From the NCBI GenBank assembly GCA_038237475.1, contig JBBRYS010000014.1:1-64000 (forward strand): a stretch of 64,000 nt of DNA, given 5' to 3'. The position numbers were made by a program, and so were the translations under genes. The stretch comes from JAOAPY01 sp038237475. Its GTDB lineage: Bacteria > Acidobacteriota > Blastocatellia > Pyrinomonadales > Pyrinomonadaceae. The notes under the pieces are model-generated. The model had not been told where the DNA came from. It saw only the letters and a list, made by a program, of their open reading frames with translations, and searched no databases. Every line of letters begins with the position of its first letter. Position 1 is the stretch's first letter. Of this stretch, positions 7,615 to 16,260 are shown one piece after another.

Positions 7615-9006
7615 TTGGCTATTGAACGTGTGCTGACCGGCAGCCGGGAATTGGATCAGGTTCTGAATGGCGGCTTTCCATCAAACACCATCAACGTCGT
7701 TATGGGGCTCCCTGGCAGTGGCAAGACTATCCTCATGGAACAGCTGGTCTTCGCCAACGCGAGTGCGGAGGGTCCGGCACTCTACCTGACTACCCTTTCT
7801 GAACCTCTTGAAAAGTTCATCAGCCATGGGCAGGCTTATAAATTTTTTGATGTCTCCAAAATTGGCGCTTCAATCTTTTACGAAGATCTGGGCCTGCTGG
7901 TCCGCGAGCGCGGCATCGCAGCCCTGGTGGAGATCGTCACGGAGTTCCTGGTCGAAAGGAAACCCAGGCTGCTCATCATTGACTCATTCAAGGCGCTAAC
8001 GGAATTGATTGATAATCAGGCGCAACGTCGCACGATCCTGTTCGATCTAGCCAGCGTACTGACTGCCTATCGCTGCACATCCTTTCTGGTCGGAGAGTAT
8101 GCCGGCGAGATGATGACTGACTTGCCGGAGTTTGCCATTGCCGATGGGATTCTTTTGCTGGTCAAGCAGTCTTCCGGAGTCAGAGAACAGCGCTTCCTGA
8201 AAGTTGAAAAACTGCGCGGTTCGGGGTCGATACCCGGGCACCATGCTTTCAATATTTCTGCCGCTGGCATTGAAGTGTACCCGCGCCTTCTGACTCCCGC
8301 CATTATCCCGGATTACCACATCAATATTGAGCGAGTAAATACAGGCATTAACGGCCTGGATGAAATGATCGAGAAAGGCTTCTGGCGTGGCAGTACAACT
8401 CTCATAGCCGGCCCTTCCGGTTCAGGCAAAACGATGATTGGCCTGCACTTTATTCGAGAAGGGGTAGAAAACGGCGAGCCTGGAGTCTACGTCGGCTTTC
8501 AGGAAAATCCGGTGCAAATTACGCGTATCATGCGGAATTTTAATTGGGATCCGGAATCGCTGCTGCAGCACAAAAACTTTGAATTCATGTACCGTTCGCC
8601 GGTTGAGATGCAGCTCGACAGCGTAGCTACCCAGTTGTTCAGCCGAGTTGTCGAAGGACGCGTGAGACGAGTCGTCATTGACGCTGTGGGTGATCTAAAA
8701 CAAAGCAGCGCCGACACGCAGCGCTTCTCTGACTTTATGTATTCCTTGACGCAGTGGTTCGCTGTGCAGAATGTTACCTGCCTTCTACTTTATGAACTGC
8801 ACAATTTGTTCGATTCACCGCAAATAAGCGATGAAGAAATTTCTAACATGAGCGACAATATCGTGCTGCTGCGATTTACCCGCGAAGCCAAAATGCAGCG
8901 CATGGTGAGGGTCATTAAGACGCGGGGCAGTGCGCACGACAGCCGAGAACACCTCCTGGAAATTTCAAATCGTGGTGTCGCTGTCAGTTGTCAGGAATCG
9001 TCTTAG
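7615..9006 (+). CDS. Double-domain KaiC-like RecA-fold ATPase
   Basis: A 463-residue cytoplasmic protein with two KaiC/RecA domains in tandem, about 1-225 and 236-463. Walker A motifs are GLPGSGKT (31-38) and GPSGSGKT (266-273); Walker B of domain 1 is RLLIIDS (118-124). The catalytic Glu-Glu pair of cyanobacterial KaiC (FEE) aligns with Leu-Ser in domain 1 (TTLSEP) and Gln-Glu in domain 2 (GFQENP). It lies between a receiver gene and a hybrid histidine kinase gene, so a signalling role is inferred. There is no kaiA or kaiB here, and a circadian function should not be assumed. Confidence 0.9.
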   Translation: MAIERVLTGSRELDQVLNGGFPSNTINVVMGLPGSGKTILMEQLVFANASAEGPALYLTTLSEPLEKFISHGQAYKFFDVSKIGASIFYEDLGLLVRERGIAALVEIVTEFLVERKPRLLIIDSFKALTELIDNQAQRRTILFDLASVLTAYRCTSFLVGEYAGEMMTDLPEFAIADGILLLVKQSSGVREQRFLKVEKLRGSGSIPGHHAFNISAAGIEVYPRLLTPAIIPDYHINIERVNTGINGLDEMIEKGFWRGSTTLIAGPSGSGKTMIGLHFIREGVENGEPGVYVGFQENPVQITRIMRNFNWDPESLLQHKNFEFMYRSPVEMQLDSVATQLFSRVVEGRVRRVVIDAVGDLKQSSADTQRFSDFMYSLTQWFAVQNVTCLLLYELHNLFDSPQISDEEISNMSDNIVLLRFTREAKMQRMVRVIKTRGSAHDSREHLLEISNRGVAVSCQESS

Positions 9007-9034
9007 GCCCCGGGCTTATCAAATAAAAGCAATC

Positions 9035-11797
9035 ATGGACAGCGAACAATCCGGAGAGAAGAATTCCTTTAGACGCCTGGCGGCCATCAACAGGGCGATA
9101 ACCACTTCACTGAATTTTGAAGAGGTACTGCGACTGATCGTCGTAAATGCAGCCGAGTTGTTTGCGGCTGAGACCAGTTTACTGTTGCTGGGTGACGGTA
9201 GCGGCATGCTACAGGTGAAGTCCGTTCATGGTGTTGGCCGTGAAAAACTTCGGGACTTCTCCGGACACATGGAGGAAGCAGTAGTAAGAGATTTGGTGGG
9301 TATTCTCGAGCTTACTCCGCACCAGCAACTGGCGACCGCACCCGTGATAACCGACGGCGCTCTCAAAGGGTTTCTGGCTGTTGTGCGCCGTGGGCCACTC
9401 AACAAAGAAGAGAGTTGGCAATTGTCGGCGCTTGCCGACCAGGCTGCTATTGCCCTTAACAATGCGCACTTCCATGAAGTGGTTACCGCCACCGCCTGGC
9501 GGGAGCGTGACGAGTCCCTGGTAGCCTTACGCGCTTCAGAGTTACGAAGCAGTCAAATCCTCAGCAGCATTACGGAGTTGTTTTTTCAACTCGATCGCGA
9601 ATCGCGCATTGTTGATGTCAATCATCTATTCGAAGAAGTGTTTCGGAAGCCGCGCGAAGAATTACTTGGGAGAGTCTTCTGGGAAGTATTCCCCAAATCG
9701 CGAGAAACGCCTTTAGCAGAAAATTTTCGTAAGGCTACCACCTCAGGAATGGCAGTCCATTTCGAGGTGGCCTCGAAGACTGTATTGGGTATCTGGTTTG
9801 AAGCGCACGTCTACCCCATTGAAGACGGGTTGACGATCTATCTTCGCGATATCACGGACCGCAAACAGGCTGAAATTAATAACAATCTGCTGGCTGCGAT
9901 TGTGGAGTCTTCCGAGGATGCGATTATCAGCAAAGACCTCAATGGCATCATTAAGACCTGGAACCACGGCGCTGAACGGATCTTCGGTTACACGGCGGAA
10001 AACGTAATAGGCAAGTCGGTCACCATCCTGATGCCGCCGGAACTCCATCATGAAGAACCGTCCATCATTGCTCAAATCAAGCAGGGTAAACGTGTAGATC
10101 ACTATGAGTCAGTGCGGCGACGCAAGGACGGCACCTTGATCGATATCTCGCTTACCACCTCGCCGATCAGGGACGACGCAGGCGTCATTATTGGCGCCTC
10201 GAAGATTGCGAGGGAGATTACCGAGCGGAAGCTACGTGAGGAAGAGATTCGTTTCCAGGCGCACCTCCTGGCGGCGGTTGAGCAAGCGGTGATTGCCACT
10301 GACATTGAGGGCATCGTAACTTACTGGAATTCATTCGCGGAGAGATTATATGGATGGACCGCAGCGGAGGCTGTGGGCCGAAACATTCTTGATCTCACGC
10401 CACCCGCCCACGCTTTGGACCAGGCGGTTGATGTGATGGAACAGTTGAGAAAAGGGCAAGGCTGGTCCGGAGAATTTTCTGTGCGACGAAAGGATGGCTC
10501 GGTCTTTCCCGCTTCGGTTTCCGACTGGCCCATTCTGGACCCAAATGGAAACCTGGTTGGAATTGTGGGCGTCTCAGTCGACATTACCGAACGAAGACTT
10601 GCTGAGGAAGAAAGGTCACGGCTGCTCAAGGCCGAACGCGAAGCGCGCGCTGAGTCGGAAAGAGCAAACGCACTTAAAGATGAGTTCCTCGCGACTCTCT
10701 CACACGAGCTGCGCAATCCCCTGAATGTGATCCTTGGCTACAGCGAGATCCTGTTGCGCAATGAACTCGTGGAAGAATCTGAATTTTTAAAAAACGCGCT
10801 GGGAATCGTGAAACGAAATGCCATGGCCCAGTCCCAACTGGTGCGCGATCTGCTGGATCTTTCGCGCTTGCACATGGGCAAATTATCGCTGACGCGTGAA
10901 GTGATGTCTTTTCAATCCGTGATCGAAAACGCGGTGGAGACGGTCGTAGCGGATGCTCTGCTTAAGAACATCAACATCATTGTTGAAACCGGGGACGATG
11001 TTTGTCTGGTGCTTGCCGATCAGTTGCGTTTGGAACAAATCGTCTGGAACCTGCTCAACAATGCGATTAAGTTCACAGAGCCCGGCGGGAACGTAACCGT
11101 AAACCTCACGCGGCAGGATGGTGAGGCAGTACTGAAAGTAATTGATAGCGGTCAGGGGATTGAACCAAACTTCCTGCCTTCCGTTTTTGAAATGTTCCGG
11201 CAGGCGGATGCCAGCTCCAGCCGCAAACATGGAGGGCTGGGCATCGGTCTCGCTTTGGTTCGGCAGTTGGTAGATCTGCACGAAGGAACTGTGGTCGCCG
11301 CTTCTGATGGACCAGGCAAAGGATCTGAGTTTGCGGTTCGGATTCCCCTCATGCAACCACCCCTACCGGAGGAAAAAATGGCGGGAGACGCGGAAGATCG
11401 AGGACTCAAACAGCTGCGGGTCTTGATTGTCGATGACTCTCCCGACACGGTTGAGATGCTGCAGATCCTGCTCGAATTTGAAGGAGCGCTGGTTGATTCA
11501 GCGATGAGTGGTGAGGATGCGTTGAAGCTGGCGTCCGCCAGGGAGTTCGACGTAATCGTCTCAGATATTTCAATGCCCCATATGGATGGATTCGAGTTCC
11601 TGCGCCGCTTGCGCTCAATCCCGAAGCACGCGCACGTTCCGGTGCTGGCCCTGACTGGGTTCGGCCGGCCTGAGGATATTTCACGCGCTCATGCCGAAGG
11701 CTTTTTCCGTCATGTCATTAAACCAATCGACGTGGATGACCTTTTGGGTCTCCTGCGTCAAATTCCGCGCCAGAACTACAACGCCGCACTGTTGTGA
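9035..11797 (+). CDS. Hybrid sensor histidine kinase (GAF-PAS-PAS-PAS-HisKA-HATPase-REC)
   Basis: The 920-residue protein has no membrane segment and therefore should sense in the cytoplasm. Order: GAF (about 12-155), three PAS domains (about 180-285, 295-405, 415-535; each ends in the 'DITxRK/R' type linker), a short coiled coil, HisKA with His557 in LSHELRNP, the HATPase with N-box NAIKF and G-boxes around 'GGLGIGLAL', then a C-terminal REC with Asp844 in VSDISMP and Lys in IKP. The ATG at 9035 is chosen because the open frame upstream overlaps the KaiC-like gene. The intact REC contrasts with the defective receiver two genes upstream. Confidence 0.93.
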   Translation: MDSEQSGEKNSFRRLAAINRAITTSLNFEEVLRLIVVNAAELFAAETSLLLLGDGSGMLQVKSVHGVGREKLRDFSGHMEEAVVRDLVGILELTPHQQLATAPVITDGALKGFLAVVRRGPLNKEESWQLSALADQAAIALNNAHFHEVVTATAWRERDESLVALRASELRSSQILSSITELFFQLDRESRIVDVNHLFEEVFRKPREELLGRVFWEVFPKSRETPLAENFRKATTSGMAVHFEVASKTVLGIWFEAHVYPIEDGLTIYLRDITDRKQAEINNNLLAAIVESSEDAIISKDLNGIIKTWNHGAERIFGYTAENVIGKSVTILMPPELHHEEPSIIAQIKQGKRVDHYESVRRRKDGTLIDISLTTSPIRDDAGVIIGASKIAREITERKLREEEIRFQAHLLAAVEQAVIATDIEGIVTYWNSFAERLYGWTAAEAVGRNILDLTPPAHALDQAVDVMEQLRKGQGWSGEFSVRRKDGSVFPASVSDWPILDPNGNLVGIVGVSVDITERRLAEEERSRLLKAEREARAESERANALKDEFLATLSHELRNPLNVILGYSEILLRNELVEESEFLKNALGIVKRNAMAQSQLVRDLLDLSRLHMGKLSLTREVMSFQSVIENAVETVVADALLKNINIIVETGDDVCLVLADQLRLEQIVWNLLNNAIKFTEPGGNVTVNLTRQDGEAVLKVIDSGQGIEPNFLPSVFEMFRQADASSSRKHGGLGIGLALVRQLVDLHEGTVVAASDGPGKGSEFAVRIPLMQPPLPEEKMAGDAEDRGLKQLRVLIVDDSPDTVEMLQILLEFEGALVDSAMSGEDALKLASAREFDVIVSDISMPHMDGFEFLRRLRSIPKHAHVPVLALTGFGRPEDISRAHAEGFFRHVIKPIDVDDLLGLLRQIPRQNYNAALL

Positions 11798-11802
11798 CCT
11801 GT

Positions 11803-12177
11803 TCAAGCGACGCGTTCGACCGACTGGCCCGCTTCCTGCCATGCTTTCCAGCCGCCGGCCATTGAGAAGACACTGGTGTAGCCCACGTTTTGCAGAACGT
11901 CTGCAGCGAGGGCAGAACGATAGCCGCCGCCGCAATAGAGAATTATTTCGGTGCATTTATCGGGCACCGCCGCCTCAATGTCGCGTTCGATAATTCCTTT
12001 GCCGAGGTGTTCTGCGCCGGCGGCGTGAGCCACCTGCCATTCGTTGTCTTCACGCACGTCGATCAGTTTAAGGTTTGGATTGGCAGCTTGTCGCTCGAGA
12101 GTTTGCGCTACCGTTACTTCCCGGATACGGGCTTTAGCTTCGTTGACCAGTTTTAAAAAGCCTGCAGAGTGCTTCAT
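11803..12177 (-). CDS. Rhodanese-like sulfurtransferase domain protein
   Basis: A 124-residue single rhodanese domain, cytoplasmic. 'LIDVREDNEWQVAHAAGAEH' and the active-site loop with Cys82 in YCGGGYRS are the family hallmarks; the loop carries a persulfide during sulfur transfer. The start ATG at 12177 has AGGAGG at a good distance (AACAGGAGGCCGCT before ATG); the upstream extension has no such site. It is convergent with the histidine kinase gene (5 nt between stops). No sulfur-pathway gene adjoins it, so the sulfur donor and acceptor are unknown. Confidence 0.9.
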   Translation of the reverse strand: MKHSAGFLKLVNEAKARIREVTVAQTLERQAANPNLKLIDVREDNEWQVAHAAGAEHLGKGIIERDIEAAVPDKCTEIILYCGGGYRSALAADVLQNVGYTSVFSMAGGWKAWQEAGQSVERVA

Positions 12178-12427
12178 AGCGGCCTCCTGTTTTGCGCCGG
12201 ATTCCGGCTTTCCATTAACGTTCAATAAGCGCGTTGGGCGGTAAATATGACAGTTTGCTCCGTCGGGTAGCATGATTTGGCCGATCACACGCGAGAGATT
12301 ATAATGCCTGTCTTTTGGAATGAGCTAAAAACTTGTAAGGCTGGACCATGCGCCCGCGGGGTGAATCTATCCGCTTGCGGTGGAACCACGGGTCTGTCCC
12401 GGCAGAATCAAAGAGGAACTTTACACA

Positions 12428-13834
12428 GTGGCTAACGAACAATTTGATGTCGTCATTATTGGCAGTGGACCCGGTGGTTATGTCGCAGCGATTCGTGCCG
12501 GACAACTGGGTCTCAAGGTCGCAATGGTGGAAAGGGACACGCGCCTTGGCGGTACCTGCACCCTGCGCGGCTGCATACCCACCAAGCAAATGCTGGCGTC
12601 CGCGCACGTTTACGAACAGATGCAGCATGCGGCGGACTTTGGTGTGCAGGCTACCGGAATTCAGCTCGCTTTTGCCGACGTGCAAAAGCGAAAAGATAAG
12701 GTCGTGCTGAAGAACACCAAGGGCATTGAGTACCTGATGAAGAAGAACAAGGTGACAGTCTTCAAGGGGACCGGCCGATTGGACTTGCCGGGCAAAGTCG
12801 AAGTCACTGGTGCCGATGGCAAAAAGGAAGTGCTGCAGGCGAAGAATATTATTCTCGCTACCGGCTCGGTAGTACGTCCGATACAGGGGTTCGAAACTGA
12901 CGGCAAACTGGTGGTTAACAGCGACCATATTCTGGAGTTGAAAGAAGTTCCGAAATCGCTCATCGTCATGGGCGCCGGTGCGGTCGGTTGTGAATTCGCT
13001 TCTGTCTATTCGCGCTTCGGCGCCGAAACGACCATCGTTGAATTGATGCCGCGTTTGGTGCCGCTTGAAGACGAGGAAGTGTCAAAGCAGCTAGAGCAAT
13101 CCTTCCGCAAACGAAAAATCAAATCACAGCTCGGCACGAAACTCGAGAAGGTTGAGAAGACCGATAGCGGCGTCATCGTCACCGGCAAAGACGCGAAGGG
13201 CCAGGACGTTAGACTCGAAGCCGAGATGCTTCTGGTGGCGGTTGGCCGGATGCCTTACACGACCGGGCTCGGGCTCGAGGGAACAAAGATTAAAGTTGAG
13301 CGCGGCTTTGTGCAGGTCGACGAGTACCAGCAAACAGGAGAGAAGGGTGTCTACGCCATTGGCGACGTCGTTCCCACACCGCAGCTCGCGCATCTGGCTT
13401 CGAAGGAAGGTATAGTCGCAGTCGAACACCTCGCCGCTCAAAAAGATGTGCGGCCCATTAACCTGCGACTGGTGCCTAACTGTACTTACTGTGATCCGGA
13501 AGTAGCCTCAGTTGGGCTGACCGAAGCCAAGGCCAAAGAAATGGGTTATGACGTCGTGGTCGGTAAGTTCCCGTTTTCAGCTTCGGGCAAGGCCCGCATC
13601 CTGGGTGAGGAAGAAGGCTTTGTAAAGATCGTCAGCGAAAAGAAGTACGACGAGATTCTCGGTGTTCACATCATCGGCCCACATGCTACCGAATTAATCG
13701 CCGAGGCCTGCGTCGCCATGCAACTCGAGTCGACGGCCGAAGAACTTGGCCGGACCATGCACGCGCACCCAACAGTCTCAGAGGCGGTCATGGAAGCTGC
13801 CGAAGGGGTGCATGGCCTGGCGGTGCACATCTAG
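12428..13834 (+). CDS. lpdA: Dihydrolipoyl dehydrogenase (E3)
   Basis: A 468-residue FAD flavoprotein that reoxidises dihydrolipoamide on E2 and passes electrons to NAD+. FAD site GSGPGG is near the N terminus; the redox disulfide is in GGTCTLRGCIPTK (Cys-x4-Cys); the NAD site is GAGAVGCEFA; the second FAD motif is YAIGDV; the C-terminal His-x4-Glu region is HAHPTVSEAV. The GTG at 12428 is chosen because AGAGGA lies 10 nt upstream and homologues begin just before the FAD strand. It is first in the operon with E1 alpha (4 nt gap), E1 beta and E2, so it serves that complex. Confidence 0.95.
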   Translation: MANEQFDVVIIGSGPGGYVAAIRAGQLGLKVAMVERDTRLGGTCTLRGCIPTKQMLASAHVYEQMQHAADFGVQATGIQLAFADVQKRKDKVVLKNTKGIEYLMKKNKVTVFKGTGRLDLPGKVEVTGADGKKEVLQAKNIILATGSVVRPIQGFETDGKLVVNSDHILELKEVPKSLIVMGAGAVGCEFASVYSRFGAETTIVELMPRLVPLEDEEVSKQLEQSFRKRKIKSQLGTKLEKVEKTDSGVIVTGKDAKGQDVRLEAEMLLVAVGRMPYTTGLGLEGTKIKVERGFVQVDEYQQTGEKGVYAIGDVVPTPQLAHLASKEGIVAVEHLAAQKDVRPINLRLVPNCTYCDPEVASVGLTEAKAKEMGYDVVVGKFPFSASGKARILGEEEGFVKIVSEKKYDEILGVHIIGPHATELIAEACVAMQLESTAEELGRTMHAHPTVSEAVMEAAEGVHGLAVHI

Positions 13835-13838
13835 CCAA

Positions 13839-15011
13839 ATGGACCAACAAGCAGAACAACCCAAGCCAGCCGGGGAAGCTCAGGGGAAGGATCCGCGCCG
13901 GAAAAATCAACGTCGCCGTCCGCCGCGTCACGAGCCCCGCGTCTTCACCAAGTACGCGCCGCGCCGGGCGCCCGATGGTCAGGCGCTTTCCTGCACTACA
14001 GATACCACGCTCAAGCCCGAGCAACTGCTGGAGCTCTATCGCTTCCTGAAGTTGACCCGCTTGGTTGAAGAGCGTCTGGTAAATCTTTACCGGCAGACAA
14101 AAGTAGTGGGCGGAGTCTTCCGTTCGTTGGGCCAGGAAGCTACGGCGGTTGGTTCCGCCTACGCCTTGCAGCCGCAGGATTTTCTGACTCCGTTGATTCG
14201 CGATCTGGGCGCTGTATTCGTAAAGGGTATTCGCCCGCGGGAAATTTTTGCGCAGTACATGGCCAAAGCGTGGGGACCTTCGGGTGGCCGGGACCTGAAC
14301 ATTCACTTCGGCAGCATGGAAAAGGGTTTTGTTGGCCCCATCTCGCATCTCGGGGACATGATTCCCGTCATGACGGGCATTCTGCTCGGGGCACGTATGC
14401 AGAAGAAGCGAATTGTCGGCCTCGCTTATATCGGAGATGGGGGAATGAGCACGGGCGCGTTTCACGAGGGTTTGAATTTCGCAGCCGTGCAGCGTCTGCC
14501 ACTGCTGGTCATGGCTGAATTCAATCACTACGCTTACTCGACTCCGACCTCTCTGCAAACAGCCGTCCGAGATCTGGCAGAGAAAGCGTCGAGCTACGCC
14601 ATCCCCGGACATATTGTCGATGGCAACGATGTGATCGCCTGTTATGAAGTAACCAGGCGAGCGGCTGAGTCTGCGCGCCGTCACGGCGGGGCAGTCTTAA
14701 TCGAAGCCAAGACCTATCGGCGTAAGGGACACGCTGAACATGACGATCAACGCTACGTTCCTCAGGGTGAGATCGACTGGTGGGAAAAACATAACGATCC
14801 CATCGATAGATTCGAACGCTTTCTCGGCGAGCACCGCGTCGCGACTCAGGAACAACTCCAGGAGATAACCGCCGACGTGCTGCGAGAGATTGACGCCGAC
14901 GTTGAATGGGCTGAAAGCTCGCCCATGCCCGATCCGGAACAGGCAGCCTACGGAGTCTTCGATAATTCCGTGGTGCCGCCGGCGCTCCGTCCGAAAGTTT
15001 TGGAGAAGTAG
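13839..15011 (+). CDS. 2-oxoacid dehydrogenase E1 component, alpha subunit
   Basis: The 390-residue thiamine-diphosphate enzyme subunit decarboxylates a 2-oxoacid and forms the active site with E1 beta. The ThDP/Mg motif runs from GDGGMSTGAFHEGLNF to EFNHYA; most relatives have Asn-Asn where this protein has Phe-Asn. 'FRSLGQEATAVG' is the substrate-side entrance. It has a basic N-terminal extension (residues 20-40, Arg/Lys-rich) that probably docks to E2. The substrate, pyruvate or branched-chain oxoacids, cannot be told from sequence reading alone. It starts 4 nt after lpdA. Confidence 0.9.
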   Translation: MDQQAEQPKPAGEAQGKDPRRKNQRRRPPRHEPRVFTKYAPRRAPDGQALSCTTDTTLKPEQLLELYRFLKLTRLVEERLVNLYRQTKVVGGVFRSLGQEATAVGSAYALQPQDFLTPLIRDLGAVFVKGIRPREIFAQYMAKAWGPSGGRDLNIHFGSMEKGFVGPISHLGDMIPVMTGILLGARMQKKRIVGLAYIGDGGMSTGAFHEGLNFAAVQRLPLLVMAEFNHYAYSTPTSLQTAVRDLAEKASSYAIPGHIVDGNDVIACYEVTRRAAESARRHGGAVLIEAKTYRRKGHAEHDDQRYVPQGEIDWWEKHNDPIDRFERFLGEHRVATQEQLQEITADVLREIDADVEWAESSPMPDPEQAAYGVFDNSVVPPALRPKVLEK

Positions 15012-15075
15012 GCCGGCGCGACGCTGCGTTCGCCGTTCTACGTAACAGTAAACCGGGCCGTCCACCCCTAAAGCT

Positions 15076-16104
15076 ATGGCAACAGCACTGAAGAAAGAAC
15101 ATAAATCAGCACGCCCCGAGCGCGGCGGAATGGCTACGTTTGTTGAAGCCATTCGTCAGGGTATCTGGGAAGAGATGGAACGCGACCCGCGGGTTTTCGT
15201 GATCGGGGAAGACGTGGGCGCATATGGCGGCGCTTTCAAAGTTACCGACGGTTTGATCGATCAGTTTGGCAATCAGCGAGTTGTCGACACGCCAATTTCC
15301 GAAGGTGCAATCGTAGGCGCGGCCTGTGGCGCGGCCTTGATGGGAATGCGCCCGGTGGCGGAATTCCAGTTTATCGATTTTATTTCCGCCGGGTTCGATC
15401 TGTTGACTAATTACGCAGCCAAGTGCCGTTACCGCTGGGGCGCAGGGATCGCTGCCGTGTTTCGTGGGCCAAGCGGCTCTGGCTTGCGTTCTGGTCCGTT
15501 CCACTCTCTCAATCCGGAATCCTTTTTTCTCAATACCGCTGGATTGAAAATAGTCGAACCTTCGACTGCCTACGATGCAAAGGGCTTGATTAAGGCGGCG
15601 ATTCGCGATCCCGATCCAGTCCTGTTTTTCGAGCACAAGAAACTCTATCGCCTGCCTCGGCTGCGGGAGGAGTTGCCCACAGACGACTACATTGTGGAAT
15701 TGGGTAAGGCGCGCACGGTGCGGGAAGGCCGCGATCTCTCGATTATTACTTTCGGCGCCACGGTCCTGACGGCGCTGGATGCGGCTGAGGAGTTGGAACG
15801 CGAAGGTCTCGATGTTGAAATTCTTGACTTGCGCACCCTGGCCCCGCTTGATAAGCAGGCGATTCTGGCAAGCGTCAAAAAAACCAGCCGAGTGATGGTG
15901 CTCCACGAAGCTTCGCGCACGGGTGGCATTGGCGGCGAGATTGCTGCTTTGATCGCAGAAGAAGCTTTTGAGTGGCTCGACGCGCCCGTGGTGCGAGTTG
16001 CGTCCATTGACACACCGGTTCCTTACTCGCCGCCGCTCGAGGATTACTATTTGCCGCAAACTAAGGACGTGGTGGATGCGGCGCGAAAAATTGCCGCGTA
16101 CTGA
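15076..16104 (+). CDS. 2-oxoacid dehydrogenase E1 component, beta subunit
   Basis: The 342-residue partner of the alpha subunit. It has the transketolase-like pyrimidine-binding domain (VFVIGEDVGAYGGAFKVT, DTPISEGAIVG, AEFQFIDFI) and the C-terminal transketolase domain (ILDLRTLAPLDK, VLHEASRTGGIGGEIAA). Length is normal for the family. The N-terminal 18 residues are poorly conserved and basic. It lies 64 nt after the alpha gene and 156 nt before E2; the second gap holds a heptad repeat hairpin. Confidence 0.92.
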   Translation: MATALKKEHKSARPERGGMATFVEAIRQGIWEEMERDPRVFVIGEDVGAYGGAFKVTDGLIDQFGNQRVVDTPISEGAIVGAACGAALMGMRPVAEFQFIDFISAGFDLLTNYAAKCRYRWGAGIAAVFRGPSGSGLRSGPFHSLNPESFFLNTAGLKIVEPSTAYDAKGLIKAAIRDPDPVLFFEHKKLYRLPRLREELPTDDYIVELGKARTVREGRDLSIITFGATVLTALDAAEELEREGLDVEILDLRTLAPLDKQAILASVKKTSRVMVLHEASRTGGIGGEIAALIAEEAFEWLDAPVVRVASIDTPVPYSPPLEDYYLPQTKDVVDAARKIAAY

Positions 16105-16112
16105 TTTTCGGT

Positions 16113-16231
16113 CTTTGTGCTTTGTACTTTGCATTCATGATGGAAATTGAGAGTTTCTCTGGCAGGTGCTTGTTCAGGGGAGACTATTCAAAGCACAAAG
16201 CACAAAGCACAAAGTACAAAGTACAAAGTAC
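16113..16231. repeat. Heptad tandem repeats with an inverted partner arm, inside the operon
   Basis: At 16190-16231 there are six perfect head-to-tail heptads: AAAGCAC three times, then AAAGTAC three times. At 16113-16132 the same heptads appear on the other strand (CTTTGTGCTTTGTACTTTGC, about 2.9 units). The two arms can pair across a loop of about 57 nt. The element lies between E1 beta and E2 and ends about 30 nt before the E2 start. No protein is encoded. Confidence 0.9.
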
Positions 16232-16260
16232 GAAGAACATAAGATTGATTGGGAGAATTT

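Noticed and set aside
7615..9006. Circadian clock kaiC
   Set aside because: The two-domain KaiC architecture fits, but kaiA and kaiB are absent and the catalytic Glu pair is replaced, so a clock function is not supported.
13788..14684. 298-codon frame on the minus strand inside E1 alpha
   Set aside because: It is antisense to a strongly conserved gene and has no family resemblance or ribosome site; an effect of codon bias.
15106..16134. 342-codon minus-strand frame opposite E1 beta
   Set aside because: It mirrors the E1 beta reading frame and its translation has no protein-like pattern.
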